64,000 nt of DNA from Jhaorihella thermophila (lineage in GTDB: Bacteria > Pseudomonadota > Alphaproteobacteria > Rhodobacterales > Rhodobacteraceae), in contig NZ_FNVD01000008.1 in the NCBI RefSeq assembly GCF_900108275.1, positions 107,998-171,997 of the forward strand, in the 5' to 3' direction. Shown here piece after piece: positions 44,417 to 53,915 of the stretch; within the stretch, counting starts at the first letter, position 1, and each line of letters starts with the position of its first letter. The translations under genes were made by a program, and so were the position numbers. The notes beneath the pieces are model-generated. The model made no database searches. It was not told the DNA's origin and was given only the letters and a program-made list of their open reading frames with translations.

Positions 44417-45322
44417 ATGACGTCCATGGCGAATTACGCAAATCTTCCGGCCCCGACGCCCGAGGGCGGTCTGAACCGCTACATGCAGGAAATCCGCAAG
44501 TTTCCGATGCTCGAGCCGGAAGAGGAATACATGCTGGCCAAACGGTGGGTAGATCATCAGGACACCGAGGCCGCGCACAAGCTGGTCACCAGCCATCTGC
44601 GGCTCGCGGCCAAGATCGCGATGGGGTATCGCGGCTATGGCCTGCCGCAGGCCGAGGTGATTTCCGAGGCCAATGTCGGCCTGATGCAGGCAGTCAAGCG
44701 GTTCGACCCCGAAAAGGGGTTCCGGCTGGCCACCTATGCGATGTGGTGGATCCGCGCCTCGATTCAGGAATATATCCTGCGGTCGTGGAGCCTGGTGAAG
44801 CTGGGCACCACCAGCGCGCAGAAAAAGCTGTTTTTCAACCTGCGCAAGGCCAAGGCGCGGATCGGCGCGCTCGAAGATGGCGATCTGCATCCCGACAAGG
44901 TCAAGCAGATCGCGACCGATCTTGGCGTGACCGAAGACGAAGTCATCGGCATGAACCGCCGCATGTCGGGCGGGGATGCATCGCTGAACGCGACGGTGGG
45001 CAGCGACGAAGACGGCGCGATGCAGTGGCAGGACTGGCTGACCGACGAAAACGCCAACCAGGCCGCCGAGTTCGAAGAGCGCGACGAGCTGGAGGCGCGG
45101 CGCGAATTGCTGGCGCAGGCGCTGGATGTTCTGAACGACCGAGAAAAGGATATCCTGACCCAGCGCCGTCTGGCCGACACGCCGGTCACGCTGGAAGAGC
45201 TGAGCAAGCAATACAATGTCAGCCGCGAACGGATCCGCCAGATCGAGGTGCGCGCCTTCGAGAAGCTGCAGAAGAAGATGCGCGAACTCGCCCGCGAAAA
45301 GGGCATGCTGGAAGACGCCTGA
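44417..45322 (+). CDS. rpoH: RNA polymerase heat-shock sigma factor RpoH
   Basis: 301 residues. The RpoH box (AQKKLFFNLRKAKARIG, residues about 135-150) separates it from RpoD. Regions 2 (RFDPEKGFRLATYAMWWIRASI) and 4.2 (VTLEELSKQYNVSRERIRQIE) are complete. GGAGGGAC precedes ATG 44417; ATG 44426 is a close alternative with better spacing. Followed by a strong terminator. Confidence 0.96.
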   Translation: MTSMANYANLPAPTPEGGLNRYMQEIRKFPMLEPEEEYMLAKRWVDHQDTEAAHKLVTSHLRLAAKIAMGYRGYGLPQAEVISEANVGLMQAVKRFDPEKGFRLATYAMWWIRASIQEYILRSWSLVKLGTTSAQKKLFFNLRKAKARIGALEDGDLHPDKVKQIATDLGVTEDEVIGMNRRMSGGDASLNATVGSDEDGAMQWQDWLTDENANQAAEFEERDELEARRELLAQALDVLNDREKDILTQRRLADTPVTLEELSKQYNVSRERIRQIEVRAFEKLQKKMRELAREKGMLEDA

Positions 45323-45352
45323 GGGGGCTGCATCCTCCCAGGACCCTCGGGA

Positions 45353-45383
45353 CCCCGCCTGTCAGCCGACAGGCGGGGTTTTT
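45353..45383 (+). terminator. Rho-independent terminator of rpoH
   Basis: Perfect 11-bp stem CCCCGCCTGTC/GACAGGCGGGG, AGCC loop, then TTTTT. Also lies close to the convergent dipeptidase stop. Confidence 0.95.
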
Positions 45384-45393
45384 CGTCGGGCCG

Positions 45394-46578
45394 TCAGGAT
45401 CCGGCGCCCAGCCGCGCCCGCAGCACGCGCACCATGTTGCCGCCCGCGACCTTTCGGATCTGCGCCTCGGTCAGGCCAGCATCCAGCATCGCCTGGGTGA
45501 GCGCCGAGAGTTCCGAGGTGTCAAAAGCCGTTTCCACCGCCCCGTCGAAATCGGAGCCCAGCGAGACGTGATCCTCGCCCAGAAGCGCGATCGCGGCCTT
45601 TATGGTGGCGGCGATGCCCGCAGGGCTTTCGTCGCAGGTCACGTCGCGCCAATATCCGATCCCCACCACGCCGCCGGTTTCGGCCACGCGTTTCATCAGG
45701 TCGTCGGGGATGTTGCGGTGTGCCTCGCAGTGGGAATGGATGCCGGTGTGGCTCAGCACCAGTGGAATGTCGGTCATCTCCAGCACCTCTTCAACCACGC
45801 GGGTCGAGGAATGCGCCACGTCCAGGATCAGAGGCCGGCGGGCGACCTCGCGCACCACTTGCCGGCCGAAATCGGTCAGACCGTTGTTGGCACGGCTGTG
45901 TAGCGTGCCGCCCAGTTCGTTGTCAAAGAAATGCTGCAGCGCGATCAGGCGATAGCCCTTGTCCACCAGCCGGTCGAGATTTTCGATGCGGCCTTCCAGC
46001 GGGTGCCCCCCTTCGATGCCGAGGATACCGCCTACGATCTTCTCGCCGCGGGCCTTCGCCTCCAGCACCGTTTCGAGATCGGCGGCGGTCTTGATGATCT
46101 TCAACCGCCCGGCCGAGCGGGCCTCGAAATCATGCAGCTTGTCGGCTTGATGGGCGGCGCGTTCGTAAAGCGAGGTCCAGGTGCGGTGCGGCCACATCTG
46201 GGCAACCGCCAGCAGCGTGATGTTGTCAAAGGCATCCGGATCGTTGTGGTCATAGTTCAAGCCCGCAGGACTTTTGGTCACTGCGGTAAAGACCTGAAGC
46301 GCCACATTGCCTTCGATCAGCCGTGGGATGTCCACCTGTCCGCGCGTGCCGCGTTCGGTAAGATCGCGGCTCCACAGCAGGGGATCGGCGTGCCAGTCGC
46401 CGACGATCAGGCTGTCATGCAGCGCCTGTGCCCTGTCCGACACCGGGTAGGGCGCGTGGTCCAAGACGTTGTTTCTTGCGTCCTCAACATAGGCCGGAAC
46501 GAACCCGAAGAACACGATCCCGCCGATCGCGACCCCGATCAGCAGGAAACGGCCCAGCCATTTTCCGAAACTGCGCAT
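45394..46578 (-). CDS. Membrane dipeptidase, M19 family
   Basis: 394 residues. N-terminal membrane anchor (FLLIGVAIGGIVFFGFV), then the renal-dipeptidase barrel with zinc ligands in GDWHADP, GIEGGHP, SHTGIHSH and Asp in LGSDFDGA. Hydrolyses dipeptides in the periplasm. The ATG at 46578 follows GGGAGGC; the longer frame upstream is antisense noise. Confidence 0.92.
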   Translation of the reverse strand: MRSFGKWLGRFLLIGVAIGGIVFFGFVPAYVEDARNNVLDHAPYPVSDRAQALHDSLIVGDWHADPLLWSRDLTERGTRGQVDIPRLIEGNVALQVFTAVTKSPAGLNYDHNDPDAFDNITLLAVAQMWPHRTWTSLYERAAHQADKLHDFEARSAGRLKIIKTAADLETVLEAKARGEKIVGGILGIEGGHPLEGRIENLDRLVDKGYRLIALQHFFDNELGGTLHSRANNGLTDFGRQVVREVARRPLILDVAHSSTRVVEEVLEMTDIPLVLSHTGIHSHCEAHRNIPDDLMKRVAETGGVVGIGYWRDVTCDESPAGIAATIKAAIALLGEDHVSLGSDFDGAVETAFDTSELSALTQAMLDAGLTEAQIRKVAGGNMVRVLRARLGAGS

Positions 46579-46655
46579 GAATGCCTCCCTTTTGCCTTGC
46601 CCGGCAGGGTAGGGGGGCGACGGCAATGGGAAAAGGGTGACTTTACGTCCGCCGT

Positions 46656-47114
46656 TCAGAGCGACAGCAGCAGCTCCTTGAGCTGGGGTTCCTGCACCAT
46701 CTCGGCGGCCTTCTTGGGCGACACCCATTTGCGCTTGCGCTGGCCGGCTTCGGGATACTTGGTGGCAAGACCCTTGACCTTGACCGGATAGACGTCGGTT
46801 TCCACCGGCACCGTCGAGCCGTCCTTGAGCAGCTTGAGATAGCGGTAATGGCCGATCGGCTTGCGCGCAGTCAGGCGGCCGGTGACGCCGGCCTCTTCCC
46901 ACGCCTCCTGCAGCGCGGCCTTGGCATCGCTGCGGTCCTCCATGGGCCAGCCCTTGGGAATGATCCAGCGCCCGGTGTCGCGGCTGGTGATCAGCAGCAC
47001 CTGCTTCCTGTCGTCCTTCTTGCGATAGCACAGGGCCGCCACCTGCTGCCTCTCGGGGCGCAGCGCCATTGGCTGGACGGCTCCCTGCCACTCGTTCTTG
47101 CCCATCTTTCCCAT
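46656..47114 (-). CDS. Nudix hydrolase with degenerate Nudix box
   Basis: 152 residues, fold typical of the diphosphoinositol-polyphosphate phosphohydrolase branch (RWIIPKGWP). The Nudix box GX5EX7REUXEEXGU reads G-WPMED-R-SDAKAAL-QEAWEEAGV: the first Glu is Arg and the Arg of REU is Gln, while the two metal-binding EE remain. Activity is likely but substrate is unclear. Start at 47114 is provisional. Confidence 0.85.
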   Translation of the reverse strand: MGKMGKNEWQGAVQPMALRPERQQVAALCYRKKDDRKQVLLITSRDTGRWIIPKGWPMEDRSDAKAALQEAWEEAGVTGRLTARKPIGHYRYLKLLKDGSTVPVETDVYPVKVKGLATKYPEAGQRKRKWVSPKKAAEMVQEPQLKELLLSL

Positions 47115-47254
47115 CGTGAGGACTGCCGGCCTCGGTTTGCCTGTTGTGGTTCTGGCAACTGGGGGCAGGATACGCTGTTGACGGGTCGATGCCAACGCGA
47201 AACCGCATCGGCGCGGTGCCCGAGCGACGGGGACTTTGCGGGTGTTCGTCGGGG

Positions 47255-47773
47255 TCAGGCTGCCAGCTTCTGCGCTGGCCAGAGTTGGGGATTCGCCTCG
47301 AGTTCGAGCCCGCCTGCATAGATCACGTGCGACCGGTCGAAGATCAGATGATGCGTGATGACCCGGCATGGACCCAGCGCACGCACGAATTCGCCGTCGA
47401 TCAGGTCATCGGCGCGTATCATGGCCTGCCCGGTCCCGCGCAGGGCCCGCGCCCGCCAGTCGCGGATCAGGATCCGCTGCCCGACCGGCAACACCAGATC
47501 GGTTTCGGGGCGCATGTCCCCCAGCGATCCCGCCGCTATCCCGACCATGTCCACTGTCTGTTCGTGCCGGATCAGGGATTTGAGCCGAACCATCCCGGCG
47601 TCCCGCGTCAGAATGCGGTCGTCTTCGCACAGGAATTCGACAGGTAGTTCCCCGTCGCCCGTGAGAACGACGGTGGTCGCGACAAGGCCGGTTTCGATGG
47701 GCGGAACGGAGACGGTGCGCAGCTGGGCGCGGTTCTCCGCCAGGCGCCCTTGCAGGGGGCTGGTCATGGTCAT
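47255..47773 (-). CDS. Hint-domain (hedgehog/intein-like) protein lacking Cys1
   Basis: 172 residues. The C-terminal THHLIFDRSHVIYAGGLELE and the LPVEFLCEDDRILTRDAG segment are of the Hint module common in Rhodobacterales. The starting Cys of CFTPGT-type motifs is replaced (ATTVVLTGDG), so self-cleavage is not expected. There is no N-terminal partner domain. Function unknown. Confidence 0.8.
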   Translation of the reverse strand: MTMTSPLQGRLAENRAQLRTVSVPPIETGLVATTVVLTGDGELPVEFLCEDDRILTRDAGMVRLKSLIRHEQTVDMVGIAAGSLGDMRPETDLVLPVGQRILIRDWRARALRGTGQAMIRADDLIDGEFVRALGPCRVITHHLIFDRSHVIYAGGLELEANPQLWPAQKLAA

Positions 47774-47911
47774 CTCGCTCGATTTGCCTGTTCATTTTTT
47801 CTTCAGGATTAGGGCAGAATTCCGGCAATGTCGCGGACATTCTTTGCCGGAGGCGGCAGGATGTGCGCGATGGGATGAACGATGGGATGAACACCGGTGG
47901 CCAGAAACCAG

Positions 47912-47943
47912 AACGGGCGGCGCCCGAAGGTGCCGCCCGTTCC
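47912..47943 (-). terminator. Hairpin terminator after ctaD
   Basis: 11-bp perfect stem GAACGGGCGGC/GCCGCCCGTTC with a 10-base loop, 20 bases past the ctaD stop. No U-run on either side, so termination strength is uncertain. Confidence 0.6.
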
Positions 47944-47963
47944 CGTGGTTCGGTCCGACTGGA

Positions 47964-49631
47964 TCAGTGCGCGTGACTCTTGTCCCAGTCCTCGCGCTTG
48001 GGGAGCGTCTCGAAGGTGTGCTCCGGCGGCGGCGAGGGCAGGGTCCATTCCAGCGTATCGGCGTATTCGTTCCAGTAGTTGTTTTCGGTTACCCGGGCGC
48101 CGCGGAACAGCGCATAGAGGATGATGCCGAAGAACAGGATGAATGAGGCGAAGCTGAGGAACGCGCCCATCGACGAGATCTTGTTCCAGTAGGCAAAGGC
48201 CTCCGGGTAGTCGATATAGCGGCGCGGCATGCCCTGACGGCCGAGGAAGTGCTGCGGGAAGAAGGTCAGGTTCACGCCGATGAAGAACAGCCAGAAATGG
48301 ACCTTGGCCCAGAACTCGTTGTACTGCCGGCCGGTCATCTTGCCGAAGTAGAAATAGACCCCGGCAAAGATGCAGAAGGCCGCGCCCATCGACATGGTAT
48401 AGTGGAAGTGGGCGACCACGTAATAGGTGTCGTGATAGGCCCGATCCACGCCGGCCTGGCTGAGCACGATGCCGGTCACCCCGCCGATCGTGAACAGGAT
48501 CAGGAAGCCCAGCGCGAACAGCATCGGCGCGCGGAATTCCAGACTGCCGCCCCACATGGTGGCGATCCAGCTGAAGATCTTCACGCCCGTGGGCACCGCG
48601 ATGACCATGGTGGCCAGCATGAAATAGGCCTGCTGACGAAGGCTCAGGCCGACGGTGTACATGTGGTGCGCCCAGACGACGAAGCCCAGAGCGCCGATCG
48701 CGATCAGCGCCCAGACCATCGGCAGATAGCCGAAGACCGGCTTGCGCGAGAAGGTCGCGAAGACGTGGGAGATCAGACCGAAGCCGGGCAGGATCACGAT
48801 ATACACTTCCGGATGGCCGAAGAACCACAGGATGTGCTGATACAGAATCGGGTCACCGCCGCCGGCCGGGTCAAAGAAGGTAAAGCCGAAATTGCGGTCC
48901 ATCAGCAGCATGGTGATGGCGCCGGCCAGAACGGGGAGCGACAGCAGGATCAGCCAGGCGGTGACGAAGATCGACCACGAAAACAGCGGCACCTTGAACA
49001 GGGTCATACCCGGTGCGCGCATGTTCAGGAAGGTGGTGATCATGTTGATCGCGCCCAGGATCGACGAGGCGCCCGACAGGTGGACGGCAAAAATCGCCAG
49101 ATCCATCGAGTAGCCGCCTTCGGTGGTGGAAAGCGGTGGATACAGAACCCAGCCCACGCCCGAGCCGAGCTGGTCGTTGCCGCCCGGCGCCAGCAGCGAG
49201 GCCACGCCCAGCGACGAACCGGCGACATAGAGCCAGAAGCTGAGGTTGTTCATGCGCGGGAACGCCATGTCCGGCGCGCCGATCTGCAGCGGCATGAAAT
49301 AGTTGCCGAAGCCGCCGAACAGCGCGGGAATCACCACGAAGAACATCATCAGCACGCCGTGATAGGTGATCATCACGTTCCACAGGTGCCCGTTCGGGGT
49401 GCATTCGGCCGAGCTATCGGCAAACAGCCGCGCACCTTCAAGGCACATGTGCTGGACGCCCGGCTCCATCAGTTCCAACCGCATGAAGACGGTGAAACTG
49501 ACTGAAATCAAACCCAGAATCGCCGAAACGACCAGGTATAGGATGCCGATGTCCTTGTGGTTGGTGGACATGAACCAGCGGGTGAAGAACCCCCTGTCGT
49601 CCTCATGTCCATGAATGGCTGCGTCCGCCAT
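47964..49631 (-). CDS. ctaD: Cytochrome c oxidase subunit I (aa3 type)
   Basis: 555 residues, 12 membrane helices. The CuB/haem a3 motif HPEVYI, the K-channel region and the HxH end [12 protein letters not shown] are intact, so a proton-pumping aa3 oxidase is expected. AGGAGG lies 7 bases before ATG 49631. As usual in Rhodobacterales it stands apart from ctaC/ctaE. Two FNR-type boxes lie 100-147 bases upstream. Confidence 0.96.
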   Translation of the reverse strand: MADAAIHGHEDDRGFFTRWFMSTNHKDIGILYLVVSAILGLISVSFTVFMRLELMEPGVQHMCLEGARLFADSSAECTPNGHLWNVMITYHGVLMMFFVVIPALFGGFGNYFMPLQIGAPDMAFPRMNNLSFWLYVAGSSLGVASLLAPGGNDQLGSGVGWVLYPPLSTTEGGYSMDLAIFAVHLSGASSILGAINMITTFLNMRAPGMTLFKVPLFSWSIFVTAWLILLSLPVLAGAITMLLMDRNFGFTFFDPAGGGDPILYQHILWFFGHPEVYIVILPGFGLISHVFATFSRKPVFGYLPMVWALIAIGALGFVVWAHHMYTVGLSLRQQAYFMLATMVIAVPTGVKIFSWIATMWGGSLEFRAPMLFALGFLILFTIGGVTGIVLSQAGVDRAYHDTYYVVAHFHYTMSMGAAFCIFAGVYFYFGKMTGRQYNEFWAKVHFWLFFIGVNLTFFPQHFLGRQGMPRRYIDYPEAFAYWNKISSMGAFLSFASFILFFGIILYALFRGARVTENNYWNEYADTLEWTLPSPPPEHTFETLPKREDWDKSHAH

Positions 49632-49730
49632 TAGGTCCCTCCTGTCATGTTCGAACGCGCGCCGGGACACCAGCGCACGGATTTTCACAGCGTTTTTAAA
49701 AGGTCAGGTCCGGTGCATCAATGGCGGAAT

Positions 49731-49744
49731 TTGATCTGGATCAA
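49731..49744. promoter_or_regulatory. FNR/FnrL box, perfect
   Basis: TTGATCTGGATCAA fits the FNR consensus TTGAT-N4-ATCAA exactly. It is 100 bases before ctaD and 117 before the HIT gene, so could regulate either. Confidence 0.75.
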
Positions 49745-49764
49745 GATAAATTGCCGCGCCCGGC

Positions 49765-49778
49765 TTGACGCAAGTCAA
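49765..49778. promoter_or_regulatory. Second FNR/CRP-type box
   Basis: TTGACGCAAGTCAA, a perfect dyad of the FNR/CRP type (TTGAC-N4-GTCAA), centred 34 bases from the first box. Confidence 0.6.
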
Positions 49779-49860
49779 TCGAGACAGGCCGCGGCCCGAC
49801 CTTGACGCTGCGCCGCGCCAGGCGCACAACTCGGGCGACGAAAACTGCAAGGAACCTCCG

Positions 49861-50277
49861 ATGACCTATGATCCCGACAACATCTTTGCCAGGATCCTGC
49901 GCGGCGAGATCCCGTCCACCCGCATTTACGAGGACGACGACACGCTGGCCTTCATGGATATCATGCCGCGCGCCGACGGACATTGCCTGGTGATCCCCAA
50001 GACGCCCTGCCGCAACATTCTCGATGCCTCGCCCGAGCAGTTGGCGGCAGTCATCAACACCGTGCAGAAGATGGCGCGGGCGGTGATGAAGGCCTTTGAC
50101 GCGGGCGGGGTGACGATCCAGCAGTTCAACGAGGCGGCCGGCGGGCAGGAAGTGTTCCACCTGCATTTCCACGTTCTGCCCCGGCACGAGGGCGTGAAGC
50201 TGCGCCCCCCTGGGCAGATGGGCGACATGGAGGCGATTGCGCGGCACGCTGAAAGGATTCGCGCGGCGCTGGACTGA
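49861..50277 (+). CDS. HIT family nucleotide-binding protein
   Basis: 138 residues. Histidine triad HLHFHVLP and N-terminal DNIFARILRGEIP of the HinT branch, which hydrolyses AMP-lysine-type phosphoramidates. Start at ATG 49861 with AAGGAACC upstream. Confidence 0.93.
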   Translation: MTYDPDNIFARILRGEIPSTRIYEDDDTLAFMDIMPRADGHCLVIPKTPCRNILDASPEQLAAVINTVQKMARAVMKAFDAGGVTIQQFNEAAGGQEVFHLHFHVLPRHEGVKLRPPGQMGDMEAIARHAERIRAALD

Positions 50278-50327
50278 TCGGAGGGCGGATCGGGCCGCGC
50301 CACCACGGTCGGCCGAAAGGGGGCGGG

Positions 50328-51236
50328 ATGCCGCATGATCATCACCACCATGTGCCCGCAGATGCCGGGGATGCCCGCATCGCCTGGGCGGTGGGCGTCA
50401 ATGTTGCGCTGACGGTGGCGCAGGTGGTGGGCGGCATTCTGTCCGGGTCGCTGGCGCTGATCGCGGATGCGCTGCACAATCTGTCCGACGCGGTTTCGCT
50501 GATCATCGCCTTCGTCGCCCGCCGCATCGCCCGCCGTCCCGCCGACGGGCGGATGAATTTCGGTTATGGCCGGGCCGAAGCCGTGGCCGCGCTGGTCAAT
50601 TTTACCACGCTGGTTCTGATTGCGCTCTATCTGGTCTACGAAGGCCTCTGGCGCATCGCCCGGCCCGAGCCGGTGGAGGGCTGGCTGGTGATCTGGGTCG
50701 CCGGGATCGCGCTGGCGGTCGATCTGGTCACCGCGGCGCTGACCTGGTCGATGTCGAAATCCAGCATGAACATCCGCGCGGCCTTTCTGCACAACCTGGC
50801 CGATGCGCTGGGTTCGGTTGCGGTGATCGTGGCGGGCGCGGCGGTGGTCCTGTGGGGCTGGACCTGGGTCGATCCCGCGGTGACCCTGCTGATCGCGGGA
50901 TACATCCTGTGGCATGTCCGGGCCGAAATCCGGCCGGTGATCCGCCACCTGATGCTGGGCAGCCCCGAAGGCCTGGACGCCGAAGAAGTGGCCCGTGCCA
51001 TCGAGGCCGATCCCGATGTCGCCGGCGTGCATCATCTCAGGTTGTGGTCGATCGGCGAACACGAACCCGCGCTGGATGCGCATCTGGTGATCGCGCCCGG
51101 CGCATGGGCGCATGCCGATGCCGTCAAGGCAAGGATCAGGGCCGATCTCGGCACACGGTTCGGCATCCGCAAAATGACACTGGAGATCGAATGTTCCGCC
51201 CATGCCTGCGCGACCCCGCAGAGGATCGGCGGATGA
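50328..51236 (+). CDS. Cation diffusion facilitator (ZitB/CzcD-like)
   Basis: 302 residues, six membrane helices with the CDF site ALHNLSDA and FLHNLADAL (both in H-x3-D form, zinc-type), an N-terminal HDHHHH run for metal binding and a C-terminal cytoplasmic ferredoxin-like domain. Predicted zinc (or cobalt/cadmium) efflux. Confidence 0.92.
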   Translation: MPHDHHHHVPADAGDARIAWAVGVNVALTVAQVVGGILSGSLALIADALHNLSDAVSLIIAFVARRIARRPADGRMNFGYGRAEAVAALVNFTTLVLIALYLVYEGLWRIARPEPVEGWLVIWVAGIALAVDLVTAALTWSMSKSSMNIRAAFLHNLADALGSVAVIVAGAAVVLWGWTWVDPAVTLLIAGYILWHVRAEIRPVIRHLMLGSPEGLDAEEVARAIEADPDVAGVHHLRLWSIGEHEPALDAHLVIAPGAWAHADAVKARIRADLGTRFGIRKMTLEIECSAHACATPQRIGG

Positions 51237-51334
51237 AATTGCCGCCACGGCTGAACCGCGGCGGCAGATACGAATCAAACACCACTCACTCACTTAAAGT
51301 AGTCTCATTGTGTGCGCCAATTGCGCGGGGCGCA

Positions 51335-51363
51335 TGACCCATTTGGGTCAAAAACGCGTTTTT
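51335..51363. promoter_or_regulatory. Two abutting palindromes before the LuxR-hydrolase gene
   Basis: In the 321-base gene-free stretch 51237-51557, TGACCCATTTGGGTCA (51335-51350) and AAAAACGCGTTTTT (51350-51363) are both perfect dyads sharing one base. About 195 bases from the GTG start. Otherwise this stretch holds a weak hairpin after the CDF gene (about 51241-51267) and nothing else recognisable. Confidence 0.55.
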
Positions 51364-51557
51364 CCCGCGCAGCCAGTTGACTTTATCCGTTCCCGCGCGA
51401 AATTTCCCGATGTTGACGGCAGTTCCATCTTCGCCCACCCGGGCAACTGCCGCAGGAGAGCCGCGCGGCAACCCATGGCGGGTGCAGGGGCAGGGAGGAT
51501 ACGCGCATCGACGGCGACAGACGATTTGGCGGCCCGCATCCGGCGACGCGGGATCAG

Positions 51558-53231
51558 GTGATCGCGGCGATCTACGAAGCCGTGATTCGCCCGGGGCGGT
51601 TCGGTGCCTTTCTCGAGATCTGGCGCGACCACATCTCCGAGGTTCTCGCCGCGCCCGTCGATCTCGACAAGACCGGCCCGGAGATCGAGATCGACCCGGA
51701 ACTGGCCGCCCATTTCAAGCGCGCCCATGAAATCCTCGACCGCCTGGGGCGGAGCCAGCCCGAGGCCGGTTTGGCGGATCGCGTGGCGCGGTCGGGCGGG
51801 TTCGTCATGGTTGCCGATGGCCGGGGGCGTGTCATCTCGGCCGGGGGCGAGGCTCGCGCGGCGCTGGGGGGATCGGACCGGATTGCAGCGCTGGAAGTCA
51901 CACTGTCGGCGCGATCGAGGTCGGTCTTGGAGGATTTGGTGGCGGGGTTGCGGGACGGCGCGTTCGAGACAGACGCGCGGGTTCTGATCCGCGAGGACGC
52001 CCCCCGCCATCTGATCGCGCGTGCCGAGCCCGGCGAGGAGCCGCTTCTGGTCATCGAGGCGCTGGATTATCACTGGGGGCCGCAGGCCGAACAGATGCTG
52101 ACCGACAGTTTTGGCCTGTCGCGAGCCGAGGTCGGCGTGGTGCGGGGGCTCATGGCGGGGCTTTCCCTGCGTGAAATCGCGGGTCAGACCGGCCGGTCGG
52201 AGCATACCGTGCGCAATCAGGCCAAGTCGGTTCTGGCCAAGACCGGCGCGCCGGGTCAGACGGATCTGATCCGGCTGGTGGCTTATCTCATAAAGACGGA
52301 ACCGGGCGCGACACCGGGCGGCTCGGGACGGGAGCCGTTGCAGTCGCAGATCATGGAAATGAAAAGCGGGCTGAGGATGCAGGTGCTGTCGGTCGGGCCG
52401 GCGGATGGATACCCGCTGATCTTTCTGCACGGCATGCAGGACGGCGTGTCGCCGATCGAGGCGTTGCACCGGCGGTTCCACGACAGGGGGTATCGGGTCA
52501 TCGCGCCGGTCCGCCCCGGGTTCGGGCAATCCGATCCCGTCTCGGACGCACGAAAGGCCCTTGATATCTTTACGTCGCATGTCGCCGAGATGACGGAGCG
52601 GATGGAACTGCATCGTCCGGTGATTCTGGCCCATTTGGGCGGCGCCATTTCGGGACATGTCCTGACCGGACTGCTTCACGGTCGGACGGCCGGCATGGTG
52701 GTCGTCGGAGGGGCCGTCCCGATCATCCGGCGGCGGGATCTGAACAGCATGGCCGCCTATCAGCGGTCGGCGGCCTATACGGCGCGCTACGCGCCCGCGC
52801 TGTTGCCCATGGTTCTGCGGCTGGGAATGGCGCAGATCGACAGCCGGGATTTCGACGACCTCGTGCACGGCATCTTCCCGCCCGGGTCGCATGATCATGA
52901 CGTGATCCGGCGGCTGGATCTCGTGGGGTGGATCCGGTCGGGCTATTGCTTTTCGGTGCAGCAGAGTTATCTGGGGTTTCTGGGCGACGCGCATTTCGCG
53001 GTCAGGGACTGGCGGTCCCTGATCCCGCAGCCGGCGGCGCCGGTGATCCTGCTGCATGGCGCCCGAGACCCGGTGATCACGCCCGAGATGGCTCGCGCCT
53101 TTGCCGAGGGGCGCGACAATGTCGATCTGCGGCTCATCAAGAACGCGGGGCAACTGATCGTCTATGAACATCCCGATCTTGTTCTGGACGCGCTGGACGA
53201 GCTGACCGGGCGGGCGGCCGCGTCGAACTAG
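51558..53231 (+). CDS. LuxR-type regulator with inactive alpha/beta-hydrolase domain
   Basis: 557 residues. Residues 1-170: sensor-like region. Residues 187-245: LuxR HTH (LSRAEVGVVRGLMAGLSLREIAGQTGRSEHTVRNQAK). Residues about 270-550: alpha/beta hydrolase with oxyanion FLHG and acid D504. The nucleophile elbow reads AHLGG with Leu360 in place of Ser, and the catalytic His is Gln532 (NAGQL), so it is probably a ligand-binding domain. Start is GTG 51558; no ATG lies in frame upstream, and an ATC at 51507 has a better ribosome site. Confidence 0.85.
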   Translation: MIAAIYEAVIRPGRFGAFLEIWRDHISEVLAAPVDLDKTGPEIEIDPELAAHFKRAHEILDRLGRSQPEAGLADRVARSGGFVMVADGRGRVISAGGEARAALGGSDRIAALEVTLSARSRSVLEDLVAGLRDGAFETDARVLIREDAPRHLIARAEPGEEPLLVIEALDYHWGPQAEQMLTDSFGLSRAEVGVVRGLMAGLSLREIAGQTGRSEHTVRNQAKSVLAKTGAPGQTDLIRLVAYLIKTEPGATPGGSGREPLQSQIMEMKSGLRMQVLSVGPADGYPLIFLHGMQDGVSPIEALHRRFHDRGYRVIAPVRPGFGQSDPVSDARKALDIFTSHVAEMTERMELHRPVILAHLGGAISGHVLTGLLHGRTAGMVVVGGAVPIIRRRDLNSMAAYQRSAAYTARYAPALLPMVLRLGMAQIDSRDFDDLVHGIFPPGSHDHDVIRRLDLVGWIRSGYCFSVQQSYLGFLGDAHFAVRDWRSLIPQPAAPVILLHGARDPVITPEMARAFAEGRDNVDLRLIKNAGQLIVYEHPDLVLDALDELTGRAAASN

Positions 53232-53249
53232 GCCGGGCGGGCAGGTCGG

Positions 53250-53915
53250 TCAGGCGCCGTCCTTTGCTTCGGCAAAGATGGCGTCGAACTGGCGGCGCAG
53301 CGCCACGTCGAGATCCGCCATCGTGACCGGAAGGCCCAGATCGACCAGGCTGGTCACCCCGTGTTCGGTGATGCCGCAGGGCACGATCCCCGAGAAATGC
53401 TCCAGATCCGGGTCCACGTTGATCGAGATGCCATGGAAGCTGACCCATTTGCGAAGTCGAATGCCGATCGCGGCAATCTTGTCCTCGCGCAGCCCGCCGG
53501 TGGCGGTGGGCGGCTTGTCGGGCCGTTCCACCCAGACGCCGACGCGGCCTTCGCGGATGTGGCCGGTGACGTTGAACTCGGCCAATGCGGCGATCACCCA
53601 GCGTTCCAGCTGCTGCACGAAGCGGCGCACGTCATGTCCGCGCCGCCCGACATTCAGCATGACATAGACGACCCGCTGGCCGGGGCCGTGATAGGTGAAC
53701 TGGCCGCCGCGGCGGGTCCGGTAGACCGGAAAGCGGTCGGGGGTCAGCAGATCCTCGCGCCGGGCGCTGGTGCCGGCGGTGTAGAGCGGCGGATGTTCGA
53801 GCAGCCAGACGCATTCCTCGGCCTCGCCCGCGGCGATCCCGGCCACGCGGTCCTCCATGAAGGCGACCGCTTCGTCGTAATCCGTCAGCCCTTCGGAGAT
53901 GATCCATTCAACCAT
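53250..53915 (-). CDS. lipB: Lipoyl(octanoyl) transferase
   Basis: 221 residues. Transfers octanoate from ACP to lipoyl domains. Signatures [18 protein letters not shown], the Lys in [17 protein letters not shown] and catalytic Cys in GIVPCGI are intact. Supplies lipoate together with LipA, not in the window. Confidence 0.95.
   Translation of the reverse strand: MVEWIISEGLTDYDEAVAFMEDRVAGIAAGEAEECVWLLEHPPLYTAGTSARREDLLTPDRFPVYRTRRGGQFTYHGPGQRVVYVMLNVGRRGHDVRRFVQQLERWVIAALAEFNVTGHIREGRVGVWVERPDKPPTATGGLREDKIAAIGIRLRKWVSFHGISINVDPDLEHFSGIVPCGITEHGVTSLVDLGLPVTMADLDVALRRQFDAIFAEAKDGA

Noticed and set aside
46579..47319. N-terminal extension of the dipeptidase frame
   Set aside because: It overlaps the Nudix gene in another frame; ATG 46578 has a GGAGG site and begins the membrane anchor.
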